IMG/VR virus record: IMGVR_UViG_3300006865_000002
Location: 1 to 50,867 of that record
Source: a virus
DNA length: 50,867 bases
Strand: one strand, 5' to 3'
Notes under the pieces: model-generated
Told to the model about the DNA's origin: nothing
Database searches by the model: none
Seen by the model: only the letters and a program-made list of their open reading frames with translations
Program-made: the position numbers and the translations under genes
In this document: positions 47,383 to 50,867 of the stretch, piece by piece
How positions within the stretch are numbered: position 1 is the first letter of the stretch
How the letters are laid out: each line of letters starts with the position of its first letter

Positions 47383-47858
47383 AGACGAATAGTCGCGTTA
47401 AGCTGGACGGGTTCGAAATCGCTTTGGCGGATTGGATTTCGTCAAATCTGATTTGCCATTGCGGTTCCCCTGCTATGGGTCGAAACCTTTTCGTTTCGGA
47501 CATGCCCGAAGTCGAAGACATCAAGGCTTCCCATTCGGACTTCGACCAAATCGAAGAATCCGTGTTCGCGGTCTACACGGACCCCGGGCTTGGCGTCCAG
47601 CCCGGCCCCGGAAGAGGGTCTAGGATGGAGTGGACCATCCGGCTTGTATGCCGTTTCGGGATCGTCCCCGAGGAAGCGAAGAAGGAACTTGAAGAAGTGG
47701 TCACGCAAATTCTGAAGAAAAGCCCCGGGACCAAGATGGGGGGCTTCATTTCAAAGGGGGTGAACATCGTTGCGCGTCCTACGGTCTTCGCGCGGCAGGG
47801 GGACGGTCACGCTTACGCGACTTGCGCTTTGCGGTTTTTCGTGGTGACGGTCGGTTAA
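47379..47858 (+). CDS. Tail terminator candidate
   Basis: A 159-residue protein starts at ATG 47379. It lies between the gp10-like and tail tube genes, the place of the tail terminator. The fold character (alpha/beta with VYTDPGLGVQPGPGRG and a beta-rich end) is compatible. No sharp motif is present, so the call is positional. Confidence 0.7.
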   Translation: MKTNSRVKLDGFEIALADWISSNLICHCGSPAMGRNLFVSDMPEVEDIKASHSDFDQIEESVFAVYTDPGLGVQPGPGRGSRMEWTIRLVCRFGIVPEEAKKELEEVVTQILKKSPGTKMGGFISKGVNIVARPTVFARQGDGHAYATCALRFFVVTVG

Positions 47859-47873
47859 TCAGGAGGAACAGTC

Positions 47874-48689
47874 ATGGCGGATCGGAACATCAAGCCTTCG
47901 GACCCGCGCAACTACCAGTTGCCCGGGTCGGTCTGTCTCTTCTTCAGGAAGAAGGGAAGCACGTCCTACGCGGATTGGAAGTCGTTGGGCAACATCATTG
48001 ACCCGGCGATTGCCGCCGAAATCGAACGGCTGGAACACTTCAGCCAGCGGCGCGGGCTCCGGGCCAAGGACCGGGAACTTGTGTCGGAGCGTTCGGCAAC
48101 GCTGAACTTCAGCATTGACGAAATCGCGCGCGACACGCTCGAATACATGTTCGGCACGGAAGACGCCCATTCGGATTCGACCGTGAACGTTCCGAACGAA
48201 GGCGTTTTCACGAACCCGGGCGGCGGCTTTTCGATTGACCTTGGGCCGAACGCGGACGGCTTGATTGCCGCGTCCGTGGTCGTGCGCGGGATCAACTTGG
48301 AGCCCGCCGCCGGGCCGACCGTGTACGCGACCCCCGCCGACTACACGGTTGACGCCCCCAACGGGGAAATCGACATCACGGTTGCGGGCGCGCTGGACCC
48401 CGGCCCGTCGGAAGTCCATGTCTTTTGGGAAAAGACCGTCAATACCCAAAAGTTCGAAATCTTCCCCGGGGACAACGTGGAAGGGGAAGCCAAGTTCGCG
48501 GTCATGACCCCGGGCGGAATCCAATACGTGTTGGAAATGAAAAACGTTTCCATCACGAACAACGGCGACATCACGATTGGCGACGGGACGGCGTTTCAGG
48601 AAGTCCCGCTTTCGCTCAACATCCTTGCGGACGTGAACGGCGAACTTGGAACGCTGCATATCGTGGACGATGCGGATTCCTTCGCCTAG
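47874..48689 (+). CDS. Major tail tube protein
   Basis: A 271-residue protein starts at ATG 47874 behind AGGAGG. It is beta-rich and soluble. Its second half (VFWEKTVNTQKFEIFPGDNV, then EGEAKFAVMTPGG) resembles tube proteins, and the chaperone pair and tape measure follow in order. It polymerises into the tail tube. Family level call from order plus character. Confidence 0.8.
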   Translation: MADRNIKPSDPRNYQLPGSVCLFFRKKGSTSYADWKSLGNIIDPAIAAEIERLEHFSQRRGLRAKDRELVSERSATLNFSIDEIARDTLEYMFGTEDAHSDSTVNVPNEGVFTNPGGGFSIDLGPNADGLIAASVVVRGINLEPAAGPTVYATPADYTVDAPNGEIDITVAGALDPGPSEVHVFWEKTVNTQKFEIFPGDNVEGEAKFAVMTPGGIQYVLEMKNVSITNNGDITIGDGTAFQEVPLSLNILADVNGELGTLHIVDDADSFA

Positions 48690-48746
48690 TCCCTAGTCGT
48701 TTTCGAGTTCCTTTAGGCAGGGCAGGATAGAAAGGAGGGGAGTAAG

Positions 48747-49223
48747 ATGGAGACTCCCGGCGGGGCGCAAGCCCCCATGCTCAAGAACGCCGACACGGAC
48801 AAGGGCTTCGGGTCGTTGCCCGAAGCCCTGTCCAATCGGCGGAAAGCGGTCACGGTTCAAGGCGGCGTCGTGGTAGTTGAAAAGTGGTCGGCCCAAAAGC
48901 TGATCCTGATTATCAACTACCTGTCCGGCGCAATCGCGGGGCTGTCGGACTCCACGTTGCGGGAAATGGGCAAGGACGCCCGAGCCGCCGCAACTAACAT
49001 GATCCAAGTTCTAGGCGAAAAGGTCTTGGGCTTGGTTGAACTTTGCGTCCGGCAGGAAGACCGACCCAAGATCAAGGACTTGGACGCGGAAGAGTTCGTG
49101 GACGTGTTGGAAGCCGTAATCGACTTGAACTTGTCGGACAGCTTCCTAAAAAAAGTAAAGGGGCTCATGGCAAGGTTAAAGCCGTTGTCAACGGGCAACG
49201 GGCAGAGTACCCCATCGAAGTAG
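48747..49223 (+). CDS. Tail assembly chaperone, short form (lambda G-like)
   Basis: A 158-residue protein starts at ATG 48747 behind AAAGGAGGGG. It is helical in its C-terminal half. A run of seven A at 49148-49154, read A-AAA-AAA, lies 23 codons before the stop and can shift ribosomes into the next frame. The short form ends normally at 49223. It should bind the tape measure with the long form during tail assembly. Confidence 0.85.
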   Translation: METPGGAQAPMLKNADTDKGFGSLPEALSNRRKAVTVQGGVVVVEKWSAQKLILIINYLSGAIAGLSDSTLREMGKDARAAATNMIQVLGEKVLGLVELCVRQEDRPKIKDLDAEEFVDVLEAVIDLNLSDSFLKKVKGLMARLKPLSTGNGQSTPSK

Positions 49224-49618
49224 CCATGGGCCTTTTGTGTAAGTCGGGTATTGCTTCGATGGGCGAGTTGTTGGACCTTGACGGAGTTTGGGACGAACAG
49301 TTGATAGGAACCATGCTTCCGGTCGCCATGGAACTTCAAGCGGACGAAGCCCAAATGCAGTTCGGGGCCGTGTCCGCCGCTGTCTCCCAAATTTCCGGCG
49401 GCAAGGCCGCACGGGAGTTCCGGGCGGGGCTCAACCGTGTTCGGGACCAAGCGCGAAAGGCCATGCGCGCGGCCCGGGGGCTGGACAATCAGGACGAACG
49501 GGTTACGACCGCCGCCGATACGTTCTTGGGGTTGGCAAAGAAGATCGGCATTAAGGTTCCGGGTTCGAAGTCCAAAAAGGTTTCGAGCCCGACCCGGATT
49601 CATGGGGGGCCTAAGTAA
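48747..49618 (+). CDS. Tail assembly chaperone, -1 frameshift long form (lambda GT-like)
   Basis: After 136 codons of the short form, a -1 slip at 49148-49154 moves into the frame that stays open to the stop at 49616-49618, adding 154 residues for about 290 in all. The joined protein reads on as SKGAHGKVKAVVNGQRAEYP. The extension is helical. This is the usual plan of siphovirus chaperone pairs placed between tail tube and tape measure. The stop overlaps the tape-measure start (TAATG). The slip is inferred, not measured. Confidence 0.85.
49148..49154 (+). other. Programmed -1 frameshift site
   Basis: A AAA AAA in the reading frame of the short chaperone, followed by G. Slipping back one base puts ribosomes in the frame of the 3' open region. 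Place and frame match the known tail chaperone frameshift of siphoviruses. No downstream pseudoknot was worked out. Confidence 0.85.
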
Positions 49619-50867
49619 TGGCTGGTCCGCCGTTTGAAGCGGGTTCGATCCTGATTGCGCTTCGCGCCAGCGCGGAAAATCTCCAAAAAGAGATTAGGAA
49701 AGCCAACGACACCCTTCAACAGTTCGGAACCCAAGTCCAAAACGTCGCCAAGACGACCGAACAGACTACGGCGAAGGTCGTTGACGGCTTCACGGCCATT
49801 GACCGGAAGACCCTTCAGCTTACGGCCAGAATTGCCAACTTCTCCCAAAGGCTGATCGGTCTTCAGTTCATCCTACAATCGTTCGGGAACATTTCGGGCC
49901 AAAGCGGGGAAGGGCTGGACAAGTTCAGGGACAAGACGCAAGGCGCGGTCGCGGCCTTGACCACGTTTTCGGGTATCGTCTCGTTGTTCCCTAACAAGAT
50001 CGGCTTGATTGTCGGGGCCATCGCCGGGCTTGCAATTCTGATAGCCGACTTGGTTAGACAGTTCAACCAAGCGAGTGAAGCCGTCAAGCGCGTGGAGCAA
50101 GCCGCCGCCGATATCGACAAGTTGCGCCAAGAACGGTTGAAGCGGCAGGAACAGGACGAAATCAGGTTTGCCCAACTCCGTTTGGCTGGCGTGAAGGACG
50201 CGGGCAACGCCGAAGACCGTCTTACTTCCATCATCGAAAGCCAAAAGTCTTTGGCTGAAGAAATCACGAAGTTGGAAGCGGCGCGCGTCCAAGCGGTCAA
50301 GGACCGAGCGGCGGCGGAAGCCGCCATCGCGGAAGACATCCGGCGCAATCCCGTTATCATCATCCCCCAAGGCGAGTTCGGAGCCGTGGAAGTCGCCCGG
50401 GATTTGCGCGAAGAACTGAGGGACAACAAAGAAATTTCCCGGTTGACTACGGAATCCACGAAGCTAGGCGCGGCCTTGGGCAAGGCCCGGGAAGAGTTCG
50501 CCAAGCTGTCGAAGGAAGCGGAAGACCTACAGAATAAGGTCAAGCTGGACGAACGCTTCCAAGACGCAATCAAGACCTTCTCCGAGTTCGGTACGCAAAC
50601 GGCCCGCGTCAAGGTCCAGTTGGAACAGGGCTTGATTACTCCGTCCGAAGCCCTTTCGCAACAACTTAGCATTGCCCGTGCGGAACTTGAAGCCTTCGTG
50701 AAACTTGGGGCCAACTCCGCAAAACGAATCGGAATCCTGATCGACACGAAGAAGGGGGAAAGCGCGTTCGATGCCTTGACCCGAAGGGTTTTGGAACTCC
50801 AACGGGAAGTCGAAAAGGTCGAACTCCGCAAGGTCAACGAAACCGAGTTGCGGAAGATAGTAGACGG
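49618..50867 (+). CDS. Tail tape measure protein, N-terminal part (continues at base 2)
   Basis: The gene starts at ATG 49618 in a TAATG overlap with the chaperone and stays open to the window end. Joined across the circle it ends at 1189, 771 residues. Residues 117-146 (FSGIVSLFPNKIGLIVGAIA and on) are hydrophobic, enough for a membrane span; the rest is long charged helix. The first of three ~97-residue repeats with GLITP is at 338-342. At about 1.5 angstrom per residue it would set a tail near 115 nm, a rough estimate. Role is firm from position and composition. Confidence 0.93.
   Translation, partial: MAGPPFEAGSILIALRASAENLQKEIRKANDTLQQFGTQVQNVAKTTEQTTAKVVDGFTAIDRKTLQLTARIANFSQRLIGLQFILQSFGNISGQSGEGLDKFRDKTQGAVAALTTFSGIVSLFPNKIGLIVGAIAGLAILIADLVRQFNQASEAVKRVEQAAADIDKLRQERLKRQEQDEIRFAQLRLAGVKDAGNAEDRLTSIIESQKSLAEEITKLEAARVQAVKDRAAAEAAIAEDIRRNPVIIIPQGEFGAVEVARDLREELRDNKEISRLTTESTKLGAALGKAREEFAKLSKEAEDLQNKVKLDERFQDAIKTFSEFGTQTARVKVQLEQGLITPSEALSQQLSIARAELEAFVKLGANSAKRIGILIDTKKGESAFDALTRRVLELQREVEKVELRKVNETELRKIVD
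50745..50867. repeat. Terminal direct repeat, right copy
   Basis: Identical to bases 1-123. See the left copy: it marks closure of a 50,744-bp circular map rather than a second element. Confidence 0.95.

Noticed and set aside
50745-50867. True physical direct terminal repeat
   Set aside because: It lies in the middle of the tape-measure frame; a phage end there would split an essential gene.

Overview
This window is the genome of a tailed double-stranded DNA bacteriophage, seen almost certainly in full. The first 123 bases are repeated exactly as the last 123, so the sequence closes into a circular map of 50,744 bp. The artificial break falls inside the tape-measure gene. Every gene I can support lies on the + strand. 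The order of head and tail genes points to a siphovirus: lambda E-type capsid with a decoration protein, Mu-type portal, tail tube, frameshifted tail chaperone pair, tape measure. The genome is G+C-rich, uses strong AAGGAGG-type ribosome sites, and uses sigma70-like promoters plus one excellent sigma54-type promoter. That and the lipoprotein signals suggest a bacterial host with sigma54, probably Gram-negative, but the host cannot be named. I find no integrase or repressor and no recognisable endolysin.

Layout. (1) 31.7-50.9 kb joined to 0-9.3 kb is the late unit. It runs terminase, portal, adhesin/fibre-like genes, head protease, scaffold, decoration, major capsid, connectors, tail tube, chaperones, tape measure, tail tip, then two membrane proteins that may serve lysis. 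A family 2 glycosyltransferase sits among the tail-tip genes. (2) 9.3-9.8 kb is a non-coding control region with a terminator, a repeated element, a strong promoter and a structured leader. (3) 9.8-22.4 kb is the early replication and recombination unit: DUF932 protein, Spo11/topoisomerase VI-A-like protein, SNF2 helicase, RuvC-like resolvase, Fe-S uracil-DNA glycosylase, Fe-S PD-(D/E)XK nuclease, Sak4-type ATPase, DUF669 protein, tRNA-Gln, family A DNA polymerase and primase-helicase. (4) 22.4-25.4 kb holds small accessory genes, an HNH protein and a translationally coupled sulfotransferase and adenylyl-sulfate kinase pair. (5) 25.4-31.5 kb holds many small genes, tRNA-Leu, tRNA-Glu, a tRNA-like relic, palindromic operator-like sites and the sigma54-type promoter. 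(6) 31.5-31.7 kb carries a second copy of the control element of region 2, placed just before the late unit.

How it works together. The early genes make a nearly self-contained replisome and recombination set. The two copies of the non-coding element stand at the heads of the early and late units, which suggests shared timing control. The adenylyl-sulfate kinase would make PAPS, the donor that the neighbouring sulfotransferase needs, so the phage appears to carry the last two steps of a sulfation pathway. With the tail-module glycosyltransferase this raises the possibility of sulfated or glycosylated virion or host surface material. The three tRNAs read CAA, GAA and UUG, codons that by eye are favoured in these genes.
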